Shown here piece after piece: positions 1-9,092 of a stretch of DNA of 64,000 nt. The notes below the pieces were generated by a model. The model saw nothing but the letters and a program-made list of their open reading frames with translations. It was not told the DNA's origin and ran no database searches. The DNA comes from an uncultured Aquimarina sp. GTDB taxonomy: Bacteria; Bacteroidota; Bacteroidia; Flavobacteriales; Flavobacteriaceae. Numbering within the stretch: the stretch's first letter is position 1; each line of letters begins with the position of its first letter. A program made the translations under genes and the position numbers. The stretch is from contig CANMLU010000001.1 in NCBI GenBank assembly GCA_947498815.1, positions 310,001 through 374,000 of the forward strand. The letters are read 5' to 3'.

Positions 1-236
1 TAAAATCAAGATTTATTGAAAGTCAATCAGCGATCCACGGTTGCATAATTTCTGGGAACGAAAATGTAAAAAATGTGGCAACCAAAATACAAGCAAAAGG
101 TTTTGATATTAAACCCATCTTATCTCCTACAGTTCCCGAAGGCCAGGAGCGATTACGGTTTTGTTTGCATAGTTACAATTCTAAAGAAGAAATAAGGAAA
201 GTTTTAGAGTTGTTGGCTACCTTTGTCTCAACCTAA
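1..236 (+). CDS. bioF: 8-amino-7-oxononanoate synthase, C-terminal part
   Basis: Partial gene whose 5' end lies outside the window; the reading frame starts at base 3 and stops at 234-236. The 77 visible residues contain SPTVPEGQERLRFCLHSYN, the typical C-terminal block of BioF, a PLP enzyme that condenses a pimeloyl thioester with alanine to give KAPA in biotin synthesis. bioD starts 11 bases later, so it is the first visible gene of a bio operon. The PLP lysine and the start cannot be seen. The assignment rests on the C-terminal motif and on gene order. Confidence 0.85.
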   Translation, partial: KSRFIESQSAIHGCIISGNENVKNVATKIQAKGFDIKPILSPTVPEGQERLRFCLHSYNSKEEIRKVLELLATFVST

Positions 237-247
237 AAAAGACAAGT

Positions 248-889
248 ATGCCAAATGCAGTTGAGGCAAAATCAAAAAAGATATTCATCACAGGGATAGG
301 TACAGATGTAGGAAAAACGATAGCGTCTGCAATTGTGGTTGAAGCATTACACGCGGATTATTTTAAACCGATACAAGCAGGAGATTTAGAATTCTCGGAT
401 ACAGATAAAGTAAAGAACCTGGTGTCCAATACAAAGTCAAAATTTCACGATAATAGTTATGCATTAAAAACACCTATGAGCCCACATGCGGCAGCGGCTA
501 TAGATGGAGTAGCTATAGAATTAGATACTATAAAACTTCCCAAGTCAAAAAATCATTTGGTTATTGAAGGAGCGGGGGGTTTACTGGTGCCGATCAATGA
601 TGAACATACAATTTTGGATATTATGCAGCCAGATTATAAGGTGATAGTAATTTCCAGGCATTATTTGGGGAGCATTAATCATACCTTGATGACAATTAGG
701 ATCTTAAATGAACGAGGTTATAATGTATCTGTAATTTTTAATGGAGCGGAGCATAAATCTACCGAAGACATTATCGAAAAAATGACAGGCGTGGAAGTAG
801 TAGGTAGAATTGATAACGAACCCTATTTTGATAAAAGGGTTATACAGGAATATGCTGAGTTATTTAGAGAAAAATTGATGACTCTTTGA
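248..889 (+). CDS. bioD: Dethiobiotin synthetase
   Basis: 213 residues, close to the usual BioD length. It uses ATP and CO2 to close the ureido ring of DAPA, giving dethiobiotin. The N-terminal P-loop GIGTDVGKT (about residues 17-25) and the following KPIQAG are diagnostic, and VIEGAGGLLVPI (about 106-117) is the second conserved BioD block. ATG start 11 bases after bioF. Its stop nearly touches the next gene, which fits one bio transcript in the order bioF, bioD, hydrolase, bioA. Confidence 0.95.
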   Translation: MPNAVEAKSKKIFITGIGTDVGKTIASAIVVEALHADYFKPIQAGDLEFSDTDKVKNLVSNTKSKFHDNSYALKTPMSPHAAAAIDGVAIELDTIKLPKSKNHLVIEGAGGLLVPINDEHTILDIMQPDYKVIVISRHYLGSINHTLMTIRILNERGYNVSVIFNGAEHKSTEDIIEKMTGVEVVGRIDNEPYFDKRVIQEYAELFREKLMTL

Positions 890-915
890 TTTTTACCAGA
901 ACAAATACGATCAAA

Positions 916-1464
916 ATGAAACCAAGGTTAATCATATTATCGGATTTATGGGGAGTACAAAAATCAGAATGGTTGCAGGAGTATGACAAAATATTAAGCT
1001 CGGATTTTGATGTAAATATTTACGATAGTTGTGCTTTAGGAGAAGTTGATTTGTCTATAGCCACGGAAATTGGAATACATGAACAGTTCATTAATTATGG
1101 AATAACTACGGCAATTAAAAACCTTTTGACAACTGAAACGCAAAAAGTAAATGTATTAGCCTTTAGTATAGGAGGAGTAATCGCATGGAAAGCGGCTTTA
1201 AAAGGATTGCAAGTTGATAATTTTTATGCAATATCTTCGACAAGACTAAGATATGAAACACAGAAACCATATTGTCAAATTAAGCTTTATTATGGAGGAA
1301 ACGATATACATAAACCAAATAAGGAATGGTTTGAAAAAATGAATGTCAAAAATGAAGTCCATCTAGATTATGATCATCAGATGTATGCCATGAGCGACTG
1401 TGTGTATAAGGTAAGCAATGAAATTATTAATGATTTGGCAACTTGTAAGAATAAAAGAATATGA
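916..1464 (+). CDS. Alpha/beta hydrolase in the biotin operon (candidate pimeloyl-ACP esterase)
   Basis: A 182-residue protein from the ATG at 916; an upstream in-frame TTG at 886 overlaps bioD and is less likely. It shows a small alpha/beta-hydrolase pattern: candidate nucleophile Ser84 in VLAFSIGG, candidate acid Asp130 in YGGND and candidate His154 in DYDHQMY. Its stop overlaps the bioA start by four bases (ATGA), so coupled translation is likely. Known biotin pathways need an esterase such as BioH, BioG, BioK, BioJ or BioV to release pimeloyl-ACP from its methyl ester, and this gene is well placed for that job. I cannot assign it to one of those families; the role is inferred from fold and context. 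Confidence 0.6.
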   Translation: MKPRLIILSDLWGVQKSEWLQEYDKILSSDFDVNIYDSCALGEVDLSIATEIGIHEQFINYGITTAIKNLLTTETQKVNVLAFSIGGVIAWKAALKGLQVDNFYAISSTRLRYETQKPYCQIKLYYGGNDIHKPNKEWFEKMNVKNEVHLDYDHQMYAMSDCVYKVSNEIINDLATCKNKRI

Positions 1465-2726
1465 ACCTAAGAGAACGAGATAAAAAACATCTTTGGCATC
1501 CGCTTACTCAACATAAGATCCATCCAGAGGCTTTACCTATTGTTAAAGCAAAAGGAGCATTGTTATTTGATGAAGATGGTAAAAGCTATATCGATGGGAT
1601 CGCATCTTGGTACACCGCTATGTATGGGCATTGCAATGAATATATCCTTAAGAAGGTACAGCTACAAATGCAAGAATTGGATCAGATTGTATTTGCTGGA
1701 TTTACCCATGAACCGGCCATCAAATTATCAGAAGAATTAATCAAAATTTTACCCAAAAATCAAGAAAAGATATTCTTTTCGGATAACGGTTCTACGGCCA
1801 ATGAAGTCGGTATTAAAATGGCCTTGCAATACCATTTTAATAAAGGTGAAAAAAGGAATACAATTATCGCTTTCGAGGATGGTTTTCATGGTGATACTTT
1901 TGGAGCTATGTCGGCTTCGGGGTTATCAGTTTATAATGGTCCGTTTGAAGATTTTTTTATTGATGTGAAACGTATTCCAACTCCAAATGCGGATAATATC
2001 GACCGTGTACTTCGGCTACTGCAAAATATCATTCAATCAAATAAAGTAGCAGCATTTATATTTGAACCTTTGGTACAAGGTGCTAATGCAATGCGGATGT
2101 TCGAGGCCAAATATTTGGATCTACTTCTTAAAATTTGCCAAGAGAATAAGGTTATTACCATAGCTGATGAGGTGATGACAGGTTTTGGAAAAACCGGAAG
2201 AAATTTTGCTTCGGATTACCTCGAAATCCAACCTGATATTATTTCCATGTCAAAAGCACTTACTGCCGGTTTTGTTCCTATGGCAGTTACAAGTTGTATT
2301 CAAGAAATATATGATGCTTTCTTGGATGATTCGGTAGGAAAAGCTTTTTTTCATGCCCATACCTATTCTGCAAACCCAATAGCCTGTGCAGTTGCCATTG
2401 CAGGAATTGAATTATTGCGTTCTGATGACATCCAGAATAATATTAAAAGAATTATAGCATCTCATAAGGATTTTGATGCCAAGATCAAAAACCATTCAAA
2501 GGTCAAAACTACACGACAAAAAGGAGTGATATATGCTTTGGATCTAAATATTGAAATGGATCGGTATGGCAAAAAACGATATGAGATTTTTGAACATTTC
2601 ATTCAAAAAGGAGTGTTTTTAAGACCTTTGGGTAGTACTATCTATATTTTGGCTCCATATGTGATTACAAAGGAAGAATTGGAACGGGTATATGATACTA
2701 TTTTTGAATTGCTAGAGTCTGTATAG
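1461..2726 (+). CDS. bioA: Adenosylmethionine-8-amino-7-oxononanoate aminotransferase
   Basis: 421 residues, normal length for BioA, a PLP transaminase that converts KAPA to DAPA with S-adenosylmethionine as amino donor. Visible family blocks: HLWHPLTQH at the N-terminus, the DGIASWYTAMYGH region, FFSDNGSTANEVGIKMA, the EDGFHGDTFGAMS block, IADEVMTGFGKTG and SMSKALTAGFVPMAVT, which carries the PLP lysine. The ATG overlaps the preceding stop. The last 29 bases overlap the convergent gene on the other strand, so the bio operon's first part ends here. Confidence 0.96.
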   Translation: MNLRERDKKHLWHPLTQHKIHPEALPIVKAKGALLFDEDGKSYIDGIASWYTAMYGHCNEYILKKVQLQMQELDQIVFAGFTHEPAIKLSEELIKILPKNQEKIFFSDNGSTANEVGIKMALQYHFNKGEKRNTIIAFEDGFHGDTFGAMSASGLSVYNGPFEDFFIDVKRIPTPNADNIDRVLRLLQNIIQSNKVAAFIFEPLVQGANAMRMFEAKYLDLLLKICQENKVITIADEVMTGFGKTGRNFASDYLEIQPDIISMSKALTAGFVPMAVTSCIQEIYDAFLDDSVGKAFFHAHTYSANPIACAVAIAGIELLRSDDIQNNIKRIIASHKDFDAKIKNHSKVKTTRQKGVIYALDLNIEMDRYGKKRYEIFEHFIQKGVFLRPLGSTIYILAPYVITKEELERVYDTIFELLESV

Positions 2727-3738
2727 CATTTTCAAGTTCAGTTTTGAATTCTTCTTTATGGTCAATAAAGAAAGCAATCTTTTCAAAAGATTTTTTTAGT
2801 CCATATAGTCCTGTAAGTTCATTTTCCTTTTTTAAGGTGATAACGATATTATGGGTTTCTAATTCACCAAGAGGAGATAACTTTCTGGTTGTATCATCAA
2901 ATTCAATATCCTTGCTTGTAATTTCTATAGATGATATATCTTCAATGGGTATCGAGGCTTCACTTAGGATACCATATTTTAAAAGCAATGTATTTTTTTC
3001 AATAGTAATAGGTCTTTTCATTATTGATTTTAGGAAACCAAAAATTTGTATACTTGAATATATGCTTAAAGCTGAGGCAATCCACGCAGCAATTGTACTC
3101 CATTTTAATAGCAATACATGAATCGCATAAGTTTCGATTCCTATAATTCCTATTAGTGCTACCAATAGAGCTATGGTGCCACTATTTTTATGATAAGAGA
3201 ATTCATTTTTTGAGAGCAGTCTATTTTTCCAAGAGATAAAACCATAGTAAAAAACGGCTAATTCCATGGCCATCACCATCGCCAATTTACCAGGTAAAAT
3301 TTCGCGACAAGTTTCTTTCAATGCAGAAAAAAAGTCTGGTGTTTGCAGGGCTTTTTCCTTATATCGTTTCAGAGTTTGTCTAACCTTATAAAACACGAAG
3401 AACCCTACTCCCAATTCTACTACAGGAAACATCCAGGTTTTAGCCCAATTAAGCAAGGATTGATGCTCTTTTGGGATAATATAGGATGCAGTTAAAATTC
3501 CCAAAACAAAAAGAGGTACAATTGTGGTTTTAGGGATGTTTCTTTTTCTAATTAGTAAAAAATAAACCAAGGGTATCGTAAAAAGTAAATCTGCCGTTAT
3601 TCCGACAGATAAAGTGTTGGGATCGATTTCAAACAACTTTGATTTGGCAATCAAAACCATTAAGGTAATCATCAGTAAAGGAATTCCAAGAATTAATGCA
3701 TTACCATTGATTTTCGTTATCGTCTTCATTTTGCTCAT
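2698..3738 (-). CDS. Polytopic membrane protein of unknown function
   Basis: 346 residues. I do not recognise a named family. Hydrophobic segments at roughly 12-32, 47-63, 70-89, 102-120, 150-170, 186-207 and 210-236 suggest about seven membrane helices. The soluble C-terminal part (about 240-346) is rich in beta-like stretches (ITIEKNTLLLKYGILSEASIPIEDISSIEI), reminiscent of the PH-like domain of bacterial membrane proteins, but this is a loose resemblance. The ATG lies inside the end of the upstream Coa1-like gene (38-base overlap), so the two are co-transcribed. It converges on bioA and splits the biotin genes in two blocks. Confidence 0.75.
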   Translation of the reverse strand: MSKMKTITKINGNALILGIPLLMITLMVLIAKSKLFEIDPNTLSVGITADLLFTIPLVYFLLIRKRNIPKTTIVPLFVLGILTASYIIPKEHQSLLNWAKTWMFPVVELGVGFFVFYKVRQTLKRYKEKALQTPDFFSALKETCREILPGKLAMVMAMELAVFYYGFISWKNRLLSKNEFSYHKNSGTIALLVALIGIIGIETYAIHVLLLKWSTIAAWIASALSIYSSIQIFGFLKSIMKRPITIEKNTLLLKYGILSEASIPIEDISSIEITSKDIEFDDTTRKLSPLGELETHNIVITLKKENELTGLYGLKKSFEKIAFFIDHKEEFKTELENAIQTLAIQK

Positions 3739-4150
3739 AGCCTAATATATCAATTTGTTCATCTGTCTCGGAAATAATCACATACATCTCAGAATACGTC
3801 CAACGATCATTTTTCTTAGTACCTACTACATATAGTTTAGCTTCTCCTTTTGGTCCCTTTATAGGAATAGACATATCTGCAGATCCTACACTATTTTTGT
3901 ATGACAGGCTGCCGTTCATAATGCCATTTGTTTCTATTGGTTCTCCCAATATATTCACAACATAATCGTCTTCATTTACTTTTTCCAAAGCATCTTTATG
4001 AGGTACGGATTCGGTAATCATTTCGCTTACACCAAAGATAACAGAGCCCAAAACGATAAAAAATATAACAATAATAGTTAAACAGCCTCCAACAGGAACT
4101 GCCCAACCCCAATTTCTGGCAAACCAACTTTTTTGTGTATGTACTTCCAT
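3701..4150 (-). CDS. Coa1/Tim21-like membrane-anchored protein
   Basis: 149 residues: a short basic N-terminus (KSWFARNWGWAVPVGG), one membrane helix (about 17-41), then a soluble domain with ALEKVNEDDYVVNILGEPIETNGIMNGS and IPIKGPKGEAKLYVVGTKKNDRW. This layout matches bacterial proteins annotated as cytochrome oxidase assembly factor Coa1 family, which share the mitochondrial Coa1/Tim21 fold. A role in oxidase assembly has not been shown for the bacterial members as far as I know. First gene of a two-gene minus-strand unit with the multi-pass protein at 2698-3738. Confidence 0.7.
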   Translation of the reverse strand: MEVHTQKSWFARNWGWAVPVGGCLTIIVIFFIVLGSVIFGVSEMITESVPHKDALEKVNEDDYVVNILGEPIETNGIMNGSLSYKNSVGSADMSIPIKGPKGEAKLYVVGTKKNDRWTYSEMYVIISETDEQIDILGYEQNEDDNENQW

Positions 4151-4211
4151 AAATGATTGTAGAATAAGTTTCTATAAATATAAGTAGTTAAAATTTGATT
4201 TTTGTTACTAA

Positions 4212-5465
4212 ATGACGGTTGGAAACATTACAAAAAATGTGATTACTATTGAAGAAAATATAACAAACCAGTGTACATTTGCCAAAACTTTAAAAGTGCA
4301 AGAACCAATATCCATAACAGGTATTTCTTCAATTTCTCCGCTCGGTATTTCGGCAAATGAAATCTGGGACAGCTATCAAAACTCACGCCACTGTATTTCT
4401 TTTGAGGATTTTGGAGGAGAACAAACACCGATTGCCATACTTACAAAGAGAGCAAAACAAAAGATAGCCAATTTAAGAGAAGAAAGTGATCATTATCAAT
4501 CCCTGGACGATTCTGTACTTTTTGGGATTTATGCAGCCAGACAAGCTATTTTGGATGCAGGGTGGCAAGGAAATCCCGATTTTGGAATCAATATTGGCTC
4601 ATCCAGAGGTGCAACCGGACTTTTTGAAAAATATCATAAAGAGTTCCTAGATCAGGGTAAATCATCGACCTTGAGTTCGCCAACAACAACCCTAGGAAAC
4701 ATATCTTCTTGGATAGCACATGATTTACAAACAACTGGCCCAGAAATTAGTCATTCTATTACTTGTTCTACTGCATTACACGCAGTTCTTAATGGTGTCG
4801 CATGGTTGCAATCTGGCCTAGCAGATAAATTTTTGGTAGGAGGAAGCGAAGCACCGCTCACTCAGTTTACTATTGCCCAGATGAAAGCATTAAAGATATA
4901 TGCATCGGGTAAAACAGCCAAGTATCCTTGTCAGGCAATGAACTGGGAGAAAAAAAGAAATTCCATGTTTTTAGGTGAAGGTGCCGCTATAGCATGCCTT
5001 GAGAAAGGAAGTAAACAAAACGCTCTTGCCTTAATAAGTGGCATAGGATATGCTACAGAACCATTAAAGCATAATATATCCATATCTACAGAAGCTGATT
5101 GTTTTCAAAAATCCATGAAAATGGCTTTGGGGAGCATTCCGAAAAATGAGATAGATGTAGTTGTAATGCATGCTCCGGGAACAGTTAAAGGCGACATGGC
5201 AGAATACAATGCAATAAAGGCTGTTTTTGGAAATCAACTTCCTGCCCTAACCACAAATAAGTGGAAGATTGGACATACGTTTGGTGCGAGTGGGATTTTG
5301 AGTCTCGAACTTGCGATTTTAATGCTAAAAAATCAGAAGTTTATCCCTGTACCTTTTGCCGAGTATAAGGCTGTTCCCAAAAAAATGAAAAAAATAGTAG
5401 TTAATGCCGTGGGGTTTGGAGGAAATGCAGTGAGTATCTTGCTCGAAACACCGCACCAAAATTAA
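4212..5465 (+). CDS. Beta-ketoacyl-ACP synthase-like protein in the biotin locus
   Basis: 417 residues with the KAS I/II (FabF-like) thiolase fold. Active-site Cys185 lies in HSITCSTALHA. The first histidine motif is His320 in VVVMHAPGTVKGD, so the usual HGTGT reads HAPGT. The second histidine is His355 in NKWKIGHTFGASG, where the family lysine is also visible. ADKFLVGGSEAPLT and GEGAAIACLE are further KAS blocks. It lies between bioA and bioB, which suggests a dedicated chain-elongation step toward the pimeloyl precursor, but general fatty acid synthesis or a secondary role cannot be excluded. No thioesterase or ACP domain is fused. Intact active site; confidence is high for the family and low for the pathway. 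Confidence 0.82.
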   Translation: MTVGNITKNVITIEENITNQCTFAKTLKVQEPISITGISSISPLGISANEIWDSYQNSRHCISFEDFGGEQTPIAILTKRAKQKIANLREESDHYQSLDDSVLFGIYAARQAILDAGWQGNPDFGINIGSSRGATGLFEKYHKEFLDQGKSSTLSSPTTTLGNISSWIAHDLQTTGPEISHSITCSTALHAVLNGVAWLQSGLADKFLVGGSEAPLTQFTIAQMKALKIYASGKTAKYPCQAMNWEKKRNSMFLGEGAAIACLEKGSKQNALALISGIGYATEPLKHNISISTEADCFQKSMKMALGSIPKNEIDVVVMHAPGTVKGDMAEYNAIKAVFGNQLPALTTNKWKIGHTFGASGILSLELAILMLKNQKFIPVPFAEYKAVPKKMKKIVVNAVGFGGNAVSILLETPHQN

Positions 5466-5537
5466 CGTCATTTACAATGTTGGTATTGAACTCAAGATGA
5501 GGTCATTATTAAAAACAAAGAATTTGACGTTTCTAAG

Positions 5538-5569
5538 TTGTGTTTTTTGATTATAAACAATTACTTTTG
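5538..5569 (+). promoter_or_regulatory. Bacteroidota-type promoter of bioB
   Basis: A TTG element at 5538-5540 and TACTTTTG at 5562-5569 are 21 bases apart, which fits the flavobacterial consensus TTG, 17-23 bases, TAnnTTTG. Transcription would start near 5576, about 15 bases before the ATG at 5591. This supports the shorter bioB start and shows that bioB need not rely on the promoter upstream of bioF. Confidence 0.7.
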
Positions 5570-5590
5570 AAGACTCACATACCTTTTTTT

Positions 5591-6694
5591 ATGAGCGTTA
5601 TAAGACACGATTGGACGAAGCAGGAGATCATTGAGATCTATAATACACCTTTAATGGATTTGCTATATCAAGCAGCAACAATTCACCGTCAATATCACGA
5701 CCCAAATACAGTACAAGTATCTACATTGTTATCCATAAAAACGGGAGGATGCCCAGAAGACTGTGGATATTGTCCTCAGGCTGCTAGATATCATACCGAT
5801 ATTGAGGGTAATGATTTAATGAGTGTACAACAAGTAAAAGCACAAGCATTACGGGCAAAAGCTTCAGGAAGTTCTAGAGTATGTATGGGAGCAGCTTGGC
5901 GGAATGTTAAGGATGGTCAAGAATTTGAAGACGTATTGGAGATGGTTCGTACCATTAACAAACTTGACATGGAGGTATGTTGTACCTTGGGTATGATTAC
6001 CGAAAATCAGGCGCAACGTCTTGCAGAAGCTGGTTTGTATGCGTATAATCATAATCTAGATACATCAGAAGAATATTATAAAGAAGTAATCTCTACCAGA
6101 GGCTATGAGGATCGTTTGCAGACTATAGATAATGTTCGTAAAACCAATGTTACAGTGTGTAGCGGGGGTATTATCGGAATGGGTGAAGAAGTTGAAGATC
6201 GTGCAGGAATGCTAGTGGCTTTATCAAAACTAAACCCACAACCAGAATCCGTACCTATTAATGCATTGGTAGCTGTCGAGGGCACACCAATGGAAGAAGA
6301 AAAACCTGTGGCCATTTGGGATATGATAAGAATGGTTGCTACTACTCGAATTGTGATGCCAAATACACAAGTAAGGTTATCCGCAGGACGCACAGAAATG
6401 AGTAGAGAAGGGCAAGCTATGTGTTTCTTTGCAGGAGCTAATTCTATTTTTGCAGGTGATAAACTACTTACAACACCTAATCCAGATGTAAATCAGGACA
6501 TGGAAATGTTTAAAATGTTGGGACTTAATCCTCAGAAACCATTTGTTAAAAAAGAACAGCCAGAAACTGTGGAAGCTAAAGATTCAAAATTCGAATCTGC
6601 AGGTGAGAAACCTAAATGGTCCAGACCTGATCATACGATCGAACGAAATGAAATTGCCAAGCAAAAAGCTAAGGGAGTTATTGCAGATAAGTAA
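5591..6694 (+). CDS. bioB: Biotin synthase
   Basis: 367 residues from the ATG at 5591; a GTG at 5540 in the same frame would lie upstream of the predicted transcription start. BioB is a radical SAM enzyme that inserts sulfur into dethiobiotin. The cluster motif CPEDCGYCPQ supplies Cys54, Cys58 and Cys61, and SSRVCMGAAWRN, CCTLGM, YNHNLDTS and VRLSAGRTEMS are standard BioB blocks. The last 50 residues form a charged tail beyond the barrel. It closes the second part of the biotin locus. Confidence 0.97.
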   Translation: MSVIRHDWTKQEIIEIYNTPLMDLLYQAATIHRQYHDPNTVQVSTLLSIKTGGCPEDCGYCPQAARYHTDIEGNDLMSVQQVKAQALRAKASGSSRVCMGAAWRNVKDGQEFEDVLEMVRTINKLDMEVCCTLGMITENQAQRLAEAGLYAYNHNLDTSEEYYKEVISTRGYEDRLQTIDNVRKTNVTVCSGGIIGMGEEVEDRAGMLVALSKLNPQPESVPINALVAVEGTPMEEEKPVAIWDMIRMVATTRIVMPNTQVRLSAGRTEMSREGQAMCFFAGANSIFAGDKLLTTPNPDVNQDMEMFKMLGLNPQKPFVKKEQPETVEAKDSKFESAGEKPKWSRPDHTIERNEIAKQKAKGVIADK

Positions 6695-6748
6695 AAGCAT
6701 AGTCAGTTTCTTTGACAGAAGAAGTTTTAAAATTATTTTCTCATCAAA

Positions 6749-7642
6749 GTGAAATTAAATTTAGAGCAAATACCCAGGATAAAGACAATTACCAAAGAAG
6801 AGTTTCTTGGTCAATATGTTGCACAGCAGAAACCCGTTGTGATTGAACATTTAATTCAGGATGATTGGCCGGCATACAAAAAATGGAACTTAAATTATAT
6901 CAAGGAGATTGCAGGGGATAAAACGGTTCCATTATATGACGATCGACCTCTAACTTCTAAGCTTAAAGTCAATCAACCCCATACTACGATGAAAATGAGC
7001 GAATATATCGATCTGCTCAAAAAGGATGCTACTAATTATCGTATTTTTCTATATAATTTGTTGAAAAAAGTACCCGTACTACAAAAAGATTTTAATTTCC
7101 CGGATTTGGGATTAAAATTTATGAAAAAAATGCCGATGCTTTTTTTTGGAGGCGGAGGTTCTAAGGTGCTTATGCATTATGATATAGATTTAGCTAATAT
7201 TCTACATTTTCATTTTCATGGAGAGAAACGATGCATTATATTTCCGCCATCAGAAACAAAATATTTGTATAAAGTACCGCATGCTCTAATAGCACATCAG
7301 GGGATAGATTTTGAGAATCCGGATTTTGAGAAATGGCCGGCACTAGAAAAAGCCAAAGGATACGTTACAAATTTAAAACATGGAGAAACATTATATATGC
7401 CCGAAGGATATTGGCATCAGATGACCTATTTAACACCAGGTTTTTCAATGAGTATTCGTTCTACCGCAAGGGGAGTAAAAAATTTTTCTACAGCCGTATA
7501 CAATGTTTTTATCATGCGTCATTTTGATAATATGATGCGTAAGATTGGAGGGCAACAATGGATGGATTATAAAAATACAGAAGCCATAAAGAGAACCGAC
7601 AAAAAGAATGGTTTTTTGACTAGTAAGGAACCAGTTCTTTAG
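6749..7642 (+). CDS. JmjC/cupin-like 2-oxoglutarate oxygenase family protein
   Basis: 297 residues starting at a GTG codon. The iron-binding facial triad is visible as His143 and Asp145 in LMHYDIDLANILHFHFHG and a distal His223 in MPEGYWHQMTYL. The N-terminal part (IKTITKEEFLGQYVAQQKPVV) is the usual entry of cupin-like JmjC proteins. Members of this group hydroxylate proteins or small molecules; no substrate is evident here. It follows bioB by 54 bases and converges with recX, overlapping its 3' end by 23 bases. This is one of two JmjC-type genes in the window; the other is at 12165-13460. Confidence 0.8.
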   Translation: MKLNLEQIPRIKTITKEEFLGQYVAQQKPVVIEHLIQDDWPAYKKWNLNYIKEIAGDKTVPLYDDRPLTSKLKVNQPHTTMKMSEYIDLLKKDATNYRIFLYNLLKKVPVLQKDFNFPDLGLKFMKKMPMLFFGGGGSKVLMHYDIDLANILHFHFHGEKRCIIFPPSETKYLYKVPHALIAHQGIDFENPDFEKWPALEKAKGYVTNLKHGETLYMPEGYWHQMTYLTPGFSMSIRSTARGVKNFSTAVYNVFIMRHFDNMMRKIGGQQWMDYKNTEAIKRTDKKNGFLTSKEPVL

Positions 7643-8102
7643 CCTTATCAAATACGAGATTAGTTTCCCATCCTCTATATAATAGATAGTCGGTTAATTT
7701 TTTACGTTTTTTATTTCGATCAACCTCTTTTAAAGCCTCATTTTTTTTCTCGGCTAATTCATGAAAAGTCTTTATATAGTCTTCTTCAGAGATTTCTTTA
7801 AGTGCTGTTTTAATATTGTATGCAGAGATTTGCCTATATTTTAGTTCTCTTATAATGCGTTGTTTCCCCCATTTTTTAATTCTAAATTTCCCTCGGGCAA
7901 AACTTTGGGCAAAACGCTCTTCATTTAAGAAATTATGTTCTAAAAGATGCAGGATTATTTTTTCTCGAGCTTCTGGGATAAGGGACATTGTTTTTAGCTT
8001 GTCTTCTATATCTTTATGACACCGTTCCTGATAAGCACAATAATGTTCCATTTTTTTGATGGCCTCGGTTACCGTAATAGATTGCTTTGGTTGTCTGTAC
8101 AT
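7620..8102 (-). CDS. recX: Regulatory protein RecX
   Basis: 160 residues, typical for RecX, which binds RecA filaments and limits their activity. The protein is a set of three-helix repeats: TVTEAIKKMEHYCAYQERCHKDIEDKL, FLNEERFAQSFARGKFRIKKWGKQRIIRELKYR and the C-terminal KLTDYLLYRGWETNLVFDKAKEL are recognisable family blocks. recA is not in the window. The gene converges with the JmjC-like gene, overlapping it by 23 bases. Confidence 0.88.
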   Translation of the reverse strand: MYRQPKQSITVTEAIKKMEHYCAYQERCHKDIEDKLKTMSLIPEAREKIILHLLEHNFLNEERFAQSFARGKFRIKKWGKQRIIRELKYRQISAYNIKTALKEISEEDYIKTFHELAEKKNEALKEVDRNKKRKKLTDYLLYRGWETNLVFDKAKELVPY

Positions 8103-8141
8103 CGAGACAAAGATACGGTGCTTTGATTATTTTGACCAAGG

Positions 8142-8621
8142 TTATACTTTTAAAAGTAATAATTTATTGGTAATTATGTCCTTTTGGGCGGCTTTGTTTT
8201 TCTTTAAAAACACCTTTGTTTTTTCTTCCTCGGGCTTATCTTTGATACTCTCCAGCAGGTTTTTCTTATTTAATTTTAGAAGCTCTAAGGGAGCATATTT
8301 CGTTTTGAAATAATACGTTTCAAATATTACCCAATTGGGTAGCATTCTTTTGTTTTCTTTATACACATGTAGCCAATTGTTATGACCTTCAAATTCACAA
8401 AAATTACCGTTGGGTAAAATCGTAAAATGGAATGGATCAATTTCATGATCATCGGCATCGATGCCAGAAATTATAATCTGTTTTATATCATTAGAATCTA
8501 TTGGATTAGATGCATAAAATAAAAGAATCTCTAACTTATGTGTAAGATCATAAGCATTGACTTTACTCATTCCATTAAAGTGTTTTAGGATTTTATGTAG
8601 TAATTTTTTTTCGTCTTTCAT
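8142..8621 (-). CDS. Hypothetical protein
   Basis: 159 residues from the ATG at 8621 (MKDEKKLLHKILKHF); an in-frame ATG at 8642 adds seven residues. No signal peptide or membrane segment is visible. The N-terminal half is helical and basic, the middle has HFTILPNGNFCEFEGHNNWLHVYKEN, and the C-terminal 45 residues are lysine-rich and may form a coiled helix. I do not recognise a family. It is followed downstream by recX with a 39-base gap, so they may be co-transcribed. Confidence 0.6.
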   Translation of the reverse strand: MKDEKKLLHKILKHFNGMSKVNAYDLTHKLEILLFYASNPIDSNDIKQIIISGIDADDHEIDPFHFTILPNGNFCEFEGHNNWLHVYKENKRMLPNWVIFETYYFKTKYAPLELLKLNKKNLLESIKDKPEEEKTKVFLKKNKAAQKDIITNKLLLLKV

Positions 8622-8642
8622 TCTATTGTAATTTTGAGGCAT

Positions 8643-9092
8643 ATAAGATTAATTATTGTGTATCTATAGAAGTTTACAAGTGTCTATGACTAAGAAACAT
8701 GAATAACTTCATGGTCATGAATTAAAAAAAAGAGGAACACGCATTATTAAAATAAACGATAAGAAATTCTAATAATTCTGAGATAAGGTTTGCCAATACG
8801 TATACCATATATTTGATTTTTTAAGTTTGAGGGGATTACTTTTTAACTATTTATGATATCAAATATAGGTGACATACGAACCCAAAAGCAAGTAAAGTAA
8901 GTCTACATTCACGGAATTCAGATCACATATTTGCTCGAGATTTATAAATTTAAAGAGTATTTATTCCTGGGTTTTATCAGTAATATGAGGACCAAGAATA
9001 TGTACTAAAACTCGAGTAATTATAAACGAATTACCTATAAAATAGATTACTTTATTTGCTTTGTTAGGTATCATAATACTATTGAAATCGGT
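8643..9092. other. 450-base gap without an identified gene
   Basis: AT-rich sequence with frequent stops in all frames. I see no tRNA, no clear terminator with a T-run and no double-glycine leader reading frame. It separates the recX area from the peptide locus and may carry the promoter of the hypothetical gene at 8142. Nothing further can be supported. Confidence 0.6.

Noticed and set aside
886-915. Upstream TTG start of the hydrolase gene
   Set aside because: It would overlap bioD and add ten residues without family features; the ATG at 916 gives a normal beta-strand start.
8643-9092. Search for further double-glycine peptides in the gap
   Set aside because: No ATG-led frame with a GG leader or conserved core was found in either direction.
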